A program made the translations under genes and the position numbers. The notes beneath the pieces were generated by a model. The model was not told the origin of the DNA. It was given only the letters and a program-made list of their open reading frames with translations, and searched no databases. A stretch of 64,000 bases of DNA from NCBI GenBank assembly GCA_947624245.1, contig CANQJL010000008.1:29204-93203 (forward strand). Direction: 5' to 3'. This DNA is from an uncultured Acetatifactor sp. (GTDB taxonomy: Bacteria; Bacillota; Clostridia; Lachnospirales; Lachnospiraceae). Positions within the stretch are counted from its first letter, which is position 1; every line of letters begins with the position of its first letter. Positions 1-8,567 of the stretch are shown in pieces.

Positions 1-48
1 GAATTGAAGAAAAAACTGATGCTGTTGGCATGGTCCGGGGAGGAATAA
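1..48 (+). CDS. fliH: FliH C-terminal end (partial)
   Basis: An open frame from the first base encodes 16 residues and ends at TAA 46-48, four bases before the fliI start. The position directly upstream of fliI is where fliH, the regulator of the export ATPase, normally sits. Sixteen residues are too few to recognise the family by sequence, so the name rests on gene order alone. The gene begins outside the window. Confidence 0.5.
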   Translation, partial: ELKKKLMLLAWSGEE

Positions 49-52
49 GGAC

Positions 53-1378
53 TTGCGCAGAGCCGTGATAGATTTTGAAAAGTATAAGACAGTGCTGGAG
101 CAGAGCTTTATCCGCAGAATGGGAAAGGTCGTGAACGTGGTGGGCCTCACCATCGAGTCGGCGGGGCCGGACGCGAAGCTGGGCGACGTCTGCAGGATTT
201 TTCCGGAGGGCGACGACAGACGGCCGGTCATGGCGGAGGTGGTGGGCTTCAAGGATAAGAAGACCCTGCTGATGCCCTATGATTCCGTGGACGGCATCGG
301 TCTGGGGAGCATTGTGGAGAACACCGGCGTTCCCCTGCGCGTGACGGTCTGCGACGGTCTGCTGGGAAAGACCCTGGACGGATTGGGACGGCCCGTGGAC
401 GGGACGGAGCCTGTGGGAGTTCCCTATCCCGTGGAGGCGTCGCCGCCGGACCCCATGAGCAGGGCCATCATCGACACCGTGCTGCCGCTGGGCGTAAAGG
501 CGGTGGACGGCATGATCACCGTGGGAAAGGGGCAGCGTATCGGCATCTTTGCGGGCTCCGGCGTCGGAAAATCGACCCTGATGGGTATGTTTGCAAGGAA
601 TACCAAGGCGGACATCAACGTGATCGCTCTGATTGGAGAGCGGGGACGTGAGGTTCGGGAATTTATAGAGAGAGATCTGGGCGAGGAGGGCATGAAGCGC
701 TCCGTGGTGGTGGTGGCCACCTCGGACCGGCCGGCTCTGGAGCGCAACAAGGCGGCGAAGACCGCCACGGCCATCGCGGAATATTTCAGGGATCAGGGCA
801 AGGACGTGCTGCTGATGATGGATTCCCTGACGAGATTTTCCATGGCACAGAGAGAGATCGGCCTGGCAAGCGGAGAACCTCCCGTGAGCAGGGGCTATCC
901 GCCCAGCGTATACTCCGAGATGCCGAAGCTTCTGGAGCGGGCGGGCTGTGCACAGAAGGGATCCATCACGGGACTGTACACGGTGCTGGTGGACGGCGAC
1001 GATTTCAATGAGCCCATCACCGACACGGCCCGAAGCATACTGGACGGTCACATCATGCTGGACAGAAAGCTGGGGCATAAGAACCATTATCCGGCCATCG
1101 ATATCCTGCAGAGCATTTCCAGGTGCATGAGCCAGATCGCCGCAAAGGAGCACAAGCAGGCCGCGAGCAGGCTAAAGACCGTGCTGGCTACATACAACGA
1201 GGCGGAGGATCTGATCAATATCGGCGCGTACAAGAGCGGGAGCAATCCGGCCATCGACTACGCCATTACCAAGATCGACGCCGTGAACGCTTTCCTGTGT
1301 CAGGAGACCGATGAAAAATTCGATTTTGAGACCAGCGTGGAGATGCTGCAGGCGCTTTTTGCCGGCGACGCGGTCTGA
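53..1378 (+). CDS. fliI: Flagellum-specific export ATPase FliI
   Basis: FliI is the hexameric ATPase at the cytoplasmic base of the flagellar type III export apparatus; it is related to F1-ATPase beta subunits. At 441 residues it has the family length. A beta-barrel N-terminal domain precedes the P-loop GSGVGKS (about residues 168-174), followed by GERGREVREF and a Walker B strand ending VLLMMDS near residue 255. The start is TTG at 53, chosen because GGGAGG lies about 9 bases upstream and the frame matches the family N-terminus. It follows a presumed fliH and precedes fliJ, the usual soluble export trio. Confidence 0.97.
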   Translation: MRRAVIDFEKYKTVLEQSFIRRMGKVVNVVGLTIESAGPDAKLGDVCRIFPEGDDRRPVMAEVVGFKDKKTLLMPYDSVDGIGLGSIVENTGVPLRVTVCDGLLGKTLDGLGRPVDGTEPVGVPYPVEASPPDPMSRAIIDTVLPLGVKAVDGMITVGKGQRIGIFAGSGVGKSTLMGMFARNTKADINVIALIGERGREVREFIERDLGEEGMKRSVVVVATSDRPALERNKAAKTATAIAEYFRDQGKDVLLMMDSLTRFSMAQREIGLASGEPPVSRGYPPSVYSEMPKLLERAGCAQKGSITGLYTVLVDGDDFNEPITDTARSILDGHIMLDRKLGHKNHYPAIDILQSISRCMSQIAAKEHKQAASRLKTVLATYNEAEDLINIGAYKSGSNPAIDYAITKIDAVNAFLCQETDEKFDFETSVEMLQALFAGDAV

Positions 1379-1439
1379 GCGGGCCGGCTGAGAGGCATAT
1401 TCGGGCGCAGAGTGATCTTACGGGCAGGAGGTAGGCTTT

Positions 1440-1913
1440 ATGGCGCGATTCCGCTATTCCATGCAGAGTATTCTGGATATAAAATACAAGATGGAAACGC
1501 AGGCGAAGGAGGAGTTCTCCGCCGCCAGAGCGGCTTTGGACCGCGAGGAGGAGAAGCTTGCGCTTTTGATCGAACGGAAAAAAAGCTATGAGAGGAAAGC
1601 CGCCGAGCTCTTGTCCGGCGTCCTGAACGTGCGGGAAATAGAGGAGAACGAGACGGCCATCATGAGTATGGACGGCTTTATCGAGGAACAGCGCCGGCAG
1701 GTGGCCGCGGCCGCACAGAAGCTGGAGCGCGCGCGGGAGAAGCTCACAGAGGTGATGAAGGAGCGCAAGACCCACGAGAATCTGAAGGAGAAGGCCTTCG
1801 GTCAGTTCCTGCAGGAGGAGAACCGGCGGGAGAGCAAGGAGGTCGACGAGCTGACCAGCTATGTGTACGGACAGCGCAGGAGCAGGGAGCGCAGGGACGG
1901 TATGCCTGTGTAG
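1440..1913 (+). CDS. fliJ: Flagellar export protein FliJ
   Basis: FliJ is the coiled-coil stalk protein of the FliI ATPase ring and a chaperone-escort factor for export. The 157-residue product is almost entirely charged helix (long runs of E, K, R, A with heptad spacing), begins MARFRYSMQSILDIK like other Firmicute FliJ proteins, and lies directly after fliI. AGGAGG sits 7 bases before the ATG. FliJ sequences diverge widely, so position and coiled-coil character carry much of the call. Confidence 0.9.
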   Translation: MARFRYSMQSILDIKYKMETQAKEEFSAARAALDREEEKLALLIERKKSYERKAAELLSGVLNVREIEENETAIMSMDGFIEEQRRQVAAAAQKLERAREKLTEVMKERKTHENLKEKAFGQFLQEENRRESKEVDELTSYVYGQRRSRERRDGMPV

Positions 1914-1973
1914 ACGGCGGAGAACGGAAGGCGTAAAGGCCCGTGAGGTGCAAAGCGGCGGGAGAGGAATGTT

Positions 1974-2849
1974 ATGGCGAAAGAATTGACTGCACAGGAG
2001 CAGGCGGCAAAGGCCGAAAAGGCCAGAATAGAAAATGAGAAAAAGCAGCTGAAAAAGGAGCAGAAGGACCAGCGCAAGGAGGCGAAGCGCCGCGCCAAGG
2101 AGATCGCGAAGCAGGAGGCGGAGCTGGATACGGACGAGGAGGGGAACGGTTTTGTGACCTTTATCGCCACCGTCTTTATCGTGATCCTGTGGCTTGCGGT
2201 GATCTGCGTGATCGTCAAGCTGGACATCGGCGGGTTCGGAAGCTCCGTGCTGACGCCCATACTGAAGGACGTTCCTGTCCTGAACAAGATACTTCCCGGC
2301 GTCTCGCTGACGGAGACGAACGATCCCGCCGGCTACGGCGGATATTCCAGCCTGCAGGAGGCCGTGGATTATATCAAGGAGCTGGAGAGAGAGGTGGAGA
2401 GCCTGCAGATCGAATCCGGCTCAAAGGACACGGAGCTGGAAAGCCTTCGGGCGGAGGTGAACCGGCTGAAGGAATTCGAGAGCGCCCAGGTGGAGTTCCA
2501 GCGGATTCAGCAGGAGTTCTACGAGGAGGTCGTGTACGCCGAAAAGGGCCCCGGCGCGGAGGAGTACAGGAAGTGGTACGAGGAGATGAACCCCGCCACC
2601 GCGGAGTCCATCTACAGGCAGGTGGTGGTCCAGCTGGAGGAGAGCGCGGAGTTTCAGACGTACGCGCAGACCTTCGCGGAGATGAAGCCCAAGGAGGCTG
2701 CCGGAGTGCTGGAACAGATGGGGGATAACATGGATCTGGCGGCGAGGATCATGAACACGCTGAATCCGGAGGACCGCGCAAAGATCATGGACCAGATGGA
2801 CGACGCCTTTGCGGCACGACTTTCAAAAATTATGGATCCCGAGTCTTAA
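1974..2849 (+). CDS. MotE-like flagellar protein (MgtE_N-type C-terminus)
   Basis: The 291-residue product has a highly charged cytoplasmic N-terminus (about 1-55), one hydrophobic segment (about 58-80), a coiled coil (about 125-165) and a C-terminal helical domain with repeated 'M.P..AA.ILEQM' and 'ILNTLNPEDRAKIM' patterns. That pattern is typical of the MgtE intracellular N-domain superfamily found in MotE and in clostridial proteins encoded between fliJ and fliK. MotE-type proteins are thought to act at the stator or export site as periplasmic chaperones. The family is inferred from pattern and position; no catalytic motif is expected. Confidence 0.75.
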   Translation: MAKELTAQEQAAKAEKARIENEKKQLKKEQKDQRKEAKRRAKEIAKQEAELDTDEEGNGFVTFIATVFIVILWLAVICVIVKLDIGGFGSSVLTPILKDVPVLNKILPGVSLTETNDPAGYGGYSSLQEAVDYIKELEREVESLQIESGSKDTELESLRAEVNRLKEFESAQVEFQRIQQEFYEEVVYAEKGPGAEEYRKWYEEMNPATAESIYRQVVVQLEESAEFQTYAQTFAEMKPKEAAGVLEQMGDNMDLAARIMNTLNPEDRAKIMDQMDDAFAARLSKIMDPES

Positions 2850-2912
2850 GTATTGAACGGAATCGGCCGAAATAAAACATGTACCTTGATAAATTAAGAA
2901 AGGAGGTCAGAC

Positions 2913-4286
2913 ATGACAAGTACACCTGTAAAGGATGTAGGTTCTGTCCTGAACAGTCTGGCGGCGGGAAGCGGTTCGAGAACCCAGGCCGGCGAAGGCT
3001 TTCAGAAGGTCCTGAACGGCCAGTCGGGAAAAGAGACGGCGGGCAGCGCCACAGAGGGTTCCAAGACGGCCGTGAAGAAGGCGCCCGGCGAATCGCTGAA
3101 GGCGAAGGACGACCATCTGGCAAGGATGGAAAGACAGAGCGCCGCAGATGCGGGAAAGACCGATGCGGATCGGCCGGAGGAGATACCGGAGGAAAAGCTG
3201 GAGCAGGTCATGGAGGTGCTCGGCACGGCAGCGGCGGAGATGATGCAGCAGATCGCGGACGTCTTCGGAGTGAGCGTGGAGGAAGTTCAGAGCACCATGC
3301 AGGAGCTGGGTATGAATCCCTCGGATGTGCTGGACCAGAGCAAGCTGGGAGAGCTTCTTCTGCAGCTGGGAGGCGCCGAGAATTCTTACGCACTGGTCAC
3401 TGACGGAGAGCTCTACGGACAGTATCGGGAGCTGATGACACAGCTTGAGGAGGTGCTGAACGAGGCCGGCGAGGAGCTGGAGATGGCACCGGAGCAGCTT
3501 GCGGAAGCGGTACAAAAGATGCCGGAGATATCCGTTCGGGAAATACCGGAGGAGATTTCGGACGAGACCGCGGATCACATGCAGATGCAGACGGACGCCC
3601 CCGAGGAGCCCGCAGCGGCGAACGCGGCGGATGGGCCCGCGGTACAGACCGCCGAGACCAAGGCTTTCGACGGGAATACCGAAGGCGGAGCGGAGAGCGG
3701 ACAGAAGCAGGACGGCGCGGACAGAGGAGAGCATTCTCATCTTACGGCGCAGGATATCCGGCTGGATCAGTTCCAGGGAAGGTTCACCCCCGAGATACAG
3801 CAGGCGCCGGAGCCGGAGGTCTGGAGCACGGATACTCAGGATATCATGAGACAGATCATGGACTACATGAGGATCCAGGTAAAGCCCGAAATGTCCAACC
3901 TTGAGATGCAGCTTCACCCCGAGAGCTTGGGAACGCTGCAGATCCACATAGCTTCCAAGGGCGGCGTGGTGACGGCGAATTTTATCGCACAGAACGATGC
4001 GGTCAAGGCGGCGCTTGAGAGCCAGATGGTCCAGCTGAGAGAGAATTTTGAACAGCAGGGCGTGAAGGTGGAGGCGATTGAGGTCACCGTTCAGGCACAT
4101 GCCTTTGAGAGAAATCTCGATCAGGGCAGAGGACAGAGCGGCGGACAGGAAGGACCTGCGAGAAGAACCAGGACCAGAAGAATCAATCTGAACGAGCCCC
4201 TTGAGCCGGAGAGCATGGAGGAGGAAGACACGCTGGCAGCCGAAATGATGGCAGCAAACGGCGGTCAGGTGGATTACATGGCATAG
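2913..4286 (+). CDS. fliK: Flagellar hook-length control protein FliK
   Basis: FliK is secreted during hook growth, measures hook length, and switches export specificity by contacting FlhB. The 457-residue product has a low-complexity, Glu/Ala/Gln-rich N-terminal two-thirds, as expected for an extended ruler. It also has the conserved C-terminal switching domain (about 320-420) containing LEMQLHPESLGTLQI and a long amphipathic helix. An AAGGAGG ribosome-binding site precedes the ATG. It lies upstream of flgD and flgE, its functional partners. Confidence 0.92.
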   Translation: MTSTPVKDVGSVLNSLAAGSGSRTQAGEGFQKVLNGQSGKETAGSATEGSKTAVKKAPGESLKAKDDHLARMERQSAADAGKTDADRPEEIPEEKLEQVMEVLGTAAAEMMQQIADVFGVSVEEVQSTMQELGMNPSDVLDQSKLGELLLQLGGAENSYALVTDGELYGQYRELMTQLEEVLNEAGEELEMAPEQLAEAVQKMPEISVREIPEEISDETADHMQMQTDAPEEPAAANAADGPAVQTAETKAFDGNTEGGAESGQKQDGADRGEHSHLTAQDIRLDQFQGRFTPEIQQAPEPEVWSTDTQDIMRQIMDYMRIQVKPEMSNLEMQLHPESLGTLQIHIASKGGVVTANFIAQNDAVKAALESQMVQLRENFEQQGVKVEAIEVTVQAHAFERNLDQGRGQSGGQEGPARRTRTRRINLNEPLEPESMEEEDTLAAEMMAANGGQVDYMA

Positions 4287-4321
4287 ACCGGCAAAGCAGG
4301 GAGAGAGAAAGGAGAATGTGA

Positions 4322-5122
4322 ATGGCATTAATGCAGCCCGTTGAGAACGGGAAAATCGTAGAGACAGAGTCTCAGAATTCTTTGAAGAACAAATCCGGCG
4401 CCAGCAATGACATGGACAGAGATACGTTCCTGCAGCTTCTGGTGGCGCAGATGAAGTATCAGGATCCGCTGGAGCCCACCTCCAACACCGAGTATATCTC
4501 ACAGTACGCACAGTTCTCACAGGTAGAACAGATGCAGAATATGGCGGCAAGCTCGGATCTGGCAAGAGCTACGTCTCTGGTAGGTCAGGAGGTCTACATC
4601 AAGACGACCACCTCTACCGGCGATACCAAATATGTACAGGGTCGTGTGGACTATGTGGTATATGAGAACGGCAAAGCTTATCTCTCCATCGACGAGCAGC
4701 TCTACTCTCTGGACGACCTTGACACCGTAGTCGACAAGACGTACAAGGACGCTTACGACAAGGCGTACGATCTCACGGTGAAGATGAACACCAAGCTGCC
4801 TGCTCTGGGCGGTGTGGACCTGACAGATGCGTCCGTCATCGATGAGCTGGAGGAGACCTACAACGGCATGAACGATTACGAGAAGAGCTTTCTTACGCAG
4901 GATACCGTGGATAGGCTGAAGAAGTACATCGAGAGGCTGAAGGAGGTACGTCTGGCCGCAGAGGAGAGCGAGAAGAATCAGGACACCGGCAATGTGGAGG
5001 AACCCGATGAAGATGGCGAAGGTACGGAAGAGACCGGCGGCGTAGAGGAAAGCGGCAATACCGGAAGCGGCGAGGACGGAGACGGAAGCGGCGGCAGCAC
5101 GGAGGGTGCCGGAGAATCTTAA
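4322..5122 (+). CDS. flgD: Hook capping protein FlgD
   Basis: FlgD caps the growing hook and guides assembly of FlgE. The N-terminal FlgD signature is clear (about residues 35-85: DTFLQLLVAQMKYQDPLEP and QYAQFSQVEQM). The rest is unusual. After a short beta segment (about 95-135) there is a charged helical stretch and a roughly 50-residue acidic, Gly/Ser/Glu-rich tail, rather than an obvious Ig-like and Tudor-like FlgD C-terminus. AAAGGAG precedes the start. The stop lies inside the spacer of the next gene. Confidence 0.92.
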   Translation: MALMQPVENGKIVETESQNSLKNKSGASNDMDRDTFLQLLVAQMKYQDPLEPTSNTEYISQYAQFSQVEQMQNMAASSDLARATSLVGQEVYIKTTTSTGDTKYVQGRVDYVVYENGKAYLSIDEQLYSLDDLDTVVDKTYKDAYDKAYDLTVKMNTKLPALGGVDLTDASVIDELEETYNGMNDYEKSFLTQDTVDRLKKYIERLKEVRLAAEESEKNQDTGNVEEPDEDGEGTEETGGVEESGNTGSGEDGDGSGGSTEGAGES

Positions 5123-5138
5123 CGGAGGCTTGAGGAAA

Positions 5139-5540
5139 ATGGATGTTCAAAAAAACGCATACCTTTCCATAGAGCAGCTGACGGACCGATATCTGAGCGG
5201 AACCGGCAGGACGGAAGCCAAAAAGCCTGCGGACGGCATCTCCTTTCGGGAGATACTGGAGCAGAAGAGCGCACAGGAGACAGGAAAGGAACTTAAGTTT
5301 TCCAAACATGCGCTGGGGCGTCTGAGCGACCGCGACATCGAGCTGGACGAGGGACAGCTGAAACGGTTGAGCGAGGGAGCGAGAAAGGCGGACCAGAAGG
5401 GCATCAGAGAATCTCTTGTGATCGTAGATCAACTGGCATTTATCGTCAACGTGCCGAGCCGGACGGTAGTCACTGCAATGGACAGCACGCAGACAACGGA
5501 AAACATATTCACCAATATCAACGGAGCGGTTATCGTATGA
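5139..5540 (+). CDS. Flagellar operon protein (TIGR02530-type)
   Basis: This is a small protein encoded between flgD and flgE in many Firmicutes; its function is not established. The product has a disordered N-terminus and a conserved core, with 'LKFSKHALGRLSDRDIEL' followed by 'VVTAMD' and a C-terminal 'ENIFTNINGAVIV', matching the family pattern as I recall it. The ORF track starts at a GTG at 5106 inside flgD. The ATG at 5139 is preferred because AACGGAGG lies about 10 bases upstream. That gives 133 residues. Confidence 0.85.
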   Translation: MDVQKNAYLSIEQLTDRYLSGTGRTEAKKPADGISFREILEQKSAQETGKELKFSKHALGRLSDRDIELDEGQLKRLSEGARKADQKGIRESLVIVDQLAFIVNVPSRTVVTAMDSTQTTENIFTNINGAVIV

Positions 5541-5619
5541 CCGGACCTTACAAGGAGGTCATGGCCTCTCGAATGACAGAGAGAGGCCCGCTCCGTTCCC
5601 TGAAGGAGGAACAAGCACT

Positions 5620-7404
5620 ATGATGAGATCACTTTACTCCGGCGTTGCCGGACTGAAAACCCACCAGACCAAGATGGACGTCATCGGTAATAACATCGCG
5701 AACGTGAACACCACGGCCTACAAGGCAAGCTCCATCGTGTTCAACGAGCTGATGAGCCAGACCACACAGAGGGCCAGCGGCCCCAACGCCGCTACGGGCC
5801 TCGGCGGCGTCAACGCGAGACAGATCGGTCTGGGCGTAAAATCCGGCGCCATCAATATCAATATCTCGGGACAGGGCTCCGCACAGTCTACGGGCAATCC
5901 CTTTGATATCATGATCACCGGCGACAATTTCTTTGTGGTGAGCAACGGTCTGGAGAATTTCTTTACCAGAGACGGTTCATTCTACGTTGACGGCGCAGGC
6001 AACCTGGCGATGACCAGCACCGGTTACAACGTCATGGGCTGGCAGGTGGATCCCGAGACGGGCTTCATCAAGCAGGATAACGTGACCGCGCTGCGCATCA
6101 TGAGCACCGCCAACATGACGTATCCTCCCGAGGCCACCACGATGGCCAACATGTCGGGCATCATAGACAAGAATGACACCGATGTGACCAACCCCAACGG
6201 AAAGGCCGTGAACCTGAACTTCTTCGATGCCCTGGGATATCAGTACACCGCAAAGTTCGTGTTCAAGCAGTCCGGCGATGTGAACGAGTACAGCTTGGAG
6301 CTGGATAAGATCCTTGACTCCACCGGCAAGGAAGTGGAGATGGATCAGGCGACGCTGGATTCCCTGCTGGGCGACGCCACCAAACAGTACAAGAACGGCA
6401 AGATCGCATTTGACGACAAGACCTACGCATGGGACAACGGAAAGCTGATCAATTCCGCCACAAAGGAAGTGATGGCGGATCTGAAAGAGATGTACGATGG
6501 CGCTGCGCTCAAGAACAGAGGCACAGAGAGCTCACTGAACTACACGGATGCAGACGGGAAAGCGGTGCAAAAGACCGCCACGGTTCAGGAGCAGCTGGAC
6601 GCCATTGCAAAGGCCTACGGGTACGAGGGCTCTACGGAGGAATTCCTGAACCAGCTGGTACAGGCCCCGGCAGGTGCAGATGCGGTCGCTACGCCGGCAA
6701 AAGAGCTTCCTGTCTCTCAGATGTTGGCAAATCTGGCACAGTCACCTGCAGCCGCCGTGACGGAGGGCGAAAAGATGACGCTTCCCACCACGGGCAGCTT
6801 TGACACCGTGGGCCGCAATTATCACGGCATCAAGGTAATGTTCGACGGCGACAGCGGTAAGTTCGCAGGAATCAACGGCCAGCCCACCGTGACCAACGCA
6901 AAGCTGAATCTGTCCGCACTGGGCGGCAATTTCCAGGACATCGACATCGACTTCTCCGAGACGTCCATGTTCGACAACAAGGGTACCTCCACCATCGGCG
7001 CGATCAGCGGCGATCTGGACGGACTGGGAACCGGCCGCCGTCTGGGCGATATGATCGGCGTGTCCATTCAGCGTGACGGCATGATCTACGCAAGCTACGA
7101 CAACGGCATGACAAGACTTCTGGGGCAGATCGCCACCGCGGCGTTCGCGAACGCTTCCGGTCTTGAGAAATCCGGCGACAACCTGTACTCCGCGACGATG
7201 AACTCCGGCGAGTTCGACGGAATCGGCGTGGACATCACCGCAAACGGCGGCTACATGTCCACCGGACAGCTGGAGATGAGTAATGTGGACCTGTCGGCGG
7301 AGTTCACCGATATGATCACCACGCAGCGAGGCTTCCAGGCCAACAGCCGTATCATCACGGTCTCCGACACGCTGCTGGAGGAGCTGACCAATCTGAAACG
7401 TTAA
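5620..7404 (+). CDS. flgE: Flagellar hook protein FlgE
   Basis: FlgE is the main subunit of the hook, the universal joint outside the cell. At 594 residues it is longer than many FlgE proteins but usual for Clostridia. It has the N-terminal rod/hook signature (MMRSLYSGVAGLKTHQ then NNIANVNTTAYK) and the C-terminal DLSAEFTDMITTQRGFQANSR helix; these two ends form the coiled-coil core. The variable middle (about 150-450) forms the surface domains. A GAAGGAGGAAC ribosome-binding site precedes the start. The gene is followed by about 155 non-coding bases holding a candidate promoter and a hairpin. Confidence 0.97.
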   Translation: MMRSLYSGVAGLKTHQTKMDVIGNNIANVNTTAYKASSIVFNELMSQTTQRASGPNAATGLGGVNARQIGLGVKSGAININISGQGSAQSTGNPFDIMITGDNFFVVSNGLENFFTRDGSFYVDGAGNLAMTSTGYNVMGWQVDPETGFIKQDNVTALRIMSTANMTYPPEATTMANMSGIIDKNDTDVTNPNGKAVNLNFFDALGYQYTAKFVFKQSGDVNEYSLELDKILDSTGKEVEMDQATLDSLLGDATKQYKNGKIAFDDKTYAWDNGKLINSATKEVMADLKEMYDGAALKNRGTESSLNYTDADGKAVQKTATVQEQLDAIAKAYGYEGSTEEFLNQLVQAPAGADAVATPAKELPVSQMLANLAQSPAAAVTEGEKMTLPTTGSFDTVGRNYHGIKVMFDGDSGKFAGINGQPTVTNAKLNLSALGGNFQDIDIDFSETSMFDNKGTSTIGAISGDLDGLGTGRRLGDMIGVSIQRDGMIYASYDNGMTRLLGQIATAAFANASGLEKSGDNLYSATMNSGEFDGIGVDITANGGYMSTGQLEMSNVDLSAEFTDMITTQRGFQANSRIITVSDTLLEELTNLKR

Positions 7405-7472
7405 ATGTGCGGTTCTCCCGCATAGGACGGACAGAGAGGCAGGATTTGACAGCTCCAAAATACAGTTTTATC

Positions 7473-7501
7473 TTGTAATAAGGTTGTATCTATGGTATAA
7501 C
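7473..7501 (+). promoter_or_regulatory. Candidate sigma-A promoter before flbD
   Basis: TTGTAA (7473-7478) and TATAAC (7496-7501) are separated by 17 bases in the only sizeable gap inside the operon. A second possible -35, a perfect TTGACA at 7446-7451, has a poorer partner (TATCTT 17 bases downstream). Either would give an internal transcript starting with flbD-motA-motB. Confidence 0.45.
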
Positions 7502-7502
7502 A

Positions 7503-7532
7503 TAGGGGACGGATCTGTTTTTCCGTCCCCTA
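7503..7532 (+). promoter_or_regulatory. Perfect inverted repeat (RNA hairpin) in flgE-flbD gap
   Basis: TAGGGGACGGA (7503-7513) and TCCGTCCCCTA (7522-7532) are exact reverse complements with an 8-base T-rich loop. No U-run follows, so it is not a standard terminator. It falls at the expected 5' end of a transcript from the candidate promoter just upstream, and could act as an mRNA stabiliser or processing site. Confidence 0.6.
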
Positions 7533-7559
7533 ATTCGTGTCAGGAGTCAGAGGTGCGGT

Positions 7560-7745
7560 ATGATCGAAGTGACAAAGCTGAGCGGAGTCAAAATCCTTGT
7601 CAATCCCTTATTGTTCGAGGTCGTGGAGGAAACGCCGGACACGGTGATCACGCTGACCACGGGGAAAAAAATAATTGTAAAAGAAAGTAGACAAGAGATA
7701 AAAAATCTTGTAAAATTGTTTAGAAAGGATAGTTTTGCGGAATAG
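7560..7745 (+). CDS. flbD: FlbD family flagellar protein
   Basis: This is a 61-residue protein of the small FlbD family found next to motA and motB in Firmicutes and spirochaetes. The sequence MIEVTKLSG..ILVNP.LFE.VEETPDTVITLTTGKK follows the family pattern throughout. Its role in motility is poorly understood and it has no catalytic motif. It starts at ATG 7560 after AGAGGTG. Base composition is more AT-rich than in flgE, as is common for the flbD-motA junction. Confidence 0.9.
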   Translation: MIEVTKLSGVKILVNPLLFEVVEETPDTVITLTTGKKIIVKESRQEIKNLVKLFRKDSFAE

Positions 7746-7775
7746 TTCACTAATGCAGAATGTTGGGTGATTTTT

Positions 7776-8567
7776 GTGGATATAGCATCTTTAGCCGGCG
7801 TGATACTGTGTTTTGTCATGCTTGTATTTGGAATCATCAGCAGTGCCAGCCTTTCCGGAGTGCATGAGTATCTCGATTATGCCTCCGCCATCATTACGTT
7901 CGGCGGTGCCTTTTTTTCTACTCTGGCATCTGTCAGCCTTGCGGATTTTATCGGCGGGCTCAAGAGCTTTATGCTGATCTTCAAGGCGCCTGCGCTGAAT
8001 ACGGCCGAGATGATTCAGAAGATCATAGATCTCTCAAATATAGCTCGAAAAGAAGGTCTGCTGTCTCTGGAGGAGGCGGCTGCCGATATGGAAGAGCCTT
8101 TTCTGAAAAAAGGGATTCTGCTGATCGTAGACGGTACGGATCCTGATTTAGTGCGTGCTATTATGGAAACGGAGCTGGTGAGCATAGAGGGCAGACATAA
8201 GACCCGCATCGGCTTCTGGGAGACACTCGGTTCCATGGGACCTGCCTGGGGTATGATCGGTACCCTGATCGGTCTGGTACATATGCTCTATCAGATGCAG
8301 GATGTGGCCGCTCTGGGCCCGGCTATGGCCGTGGCTCTGATCACCACGCTGTACGGTTCCGTATTGGCGAACTGGATATGCGGTCCCGTTGCCGCGAAGC
8401 TGAAGGCGGACAACGAGGGCGAGATGATGATGAAGGAAGTCATGATAGAGGGCCTTCTGTCCATTCAGGCGGGGGAGAACCCCAGAGTCATCGAAGAAAA
8501 GCTGAAATCATTCCTGGCGCCCAGCGACAGAGAGAATCGGGCGGACGAAGCAGGGGGTGAAGAGTAA
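7776..8567 (+). CDS. motA: Flagellar motor stator protein MotA
   Basis: MotA forms, with MotB, the ion channel that drives flagellar rotation. It has four transmembrane segments, a large cytoplasmic loop after the second, and the conserved PAWGMIGTLIGLV segment that carries the functional proline of TM3. The ORF track opens at GTG 7767. GTG 7776 gives the usual MDIASLAG-type N-terminus and has GGTGA about 5 bases upstream, so it is preferred (263 residues). The stop codon overlaps the motB start by one base (TAATG), implying coupled translation. Confidence 0.95.
   Translation: MDIASLAGVILCFVMLVFGIISSASLSGVHEYLDYASAIITFGGAFFSTLASVSLADFIGGLKSFMLIFKAPALNTAEMIQKIIDLSNIARKEGLLSLEEAAADMEEPFLKKGILLIVDGTDPDLVRAIMETELVSIEGRHKTRIGFWETLGSMGPAWGMIGTLIGLVHMLYQMQDVAALGPAMAVALITTLYGSVLANWICGPVAAKLKADNEGEMMMKEVMIEGLLSIQAGENPRVIEEKLKSFLAPSDRENRADEAGGEE

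Noticed and set aside
2907-4565. 552-codon minus-strand frame opposite fliK and flgD
   Set aside because: It lies opposite well-supported genes and shows the low-complexity Leu/Arg/His composition typical of antisense frames in GC-rich DNA.
7484-7690. 68-codon frame overlapping flbD
   Set aside because: It crosses the hairpin and flbD in another frame, and flbD is a recognised family.
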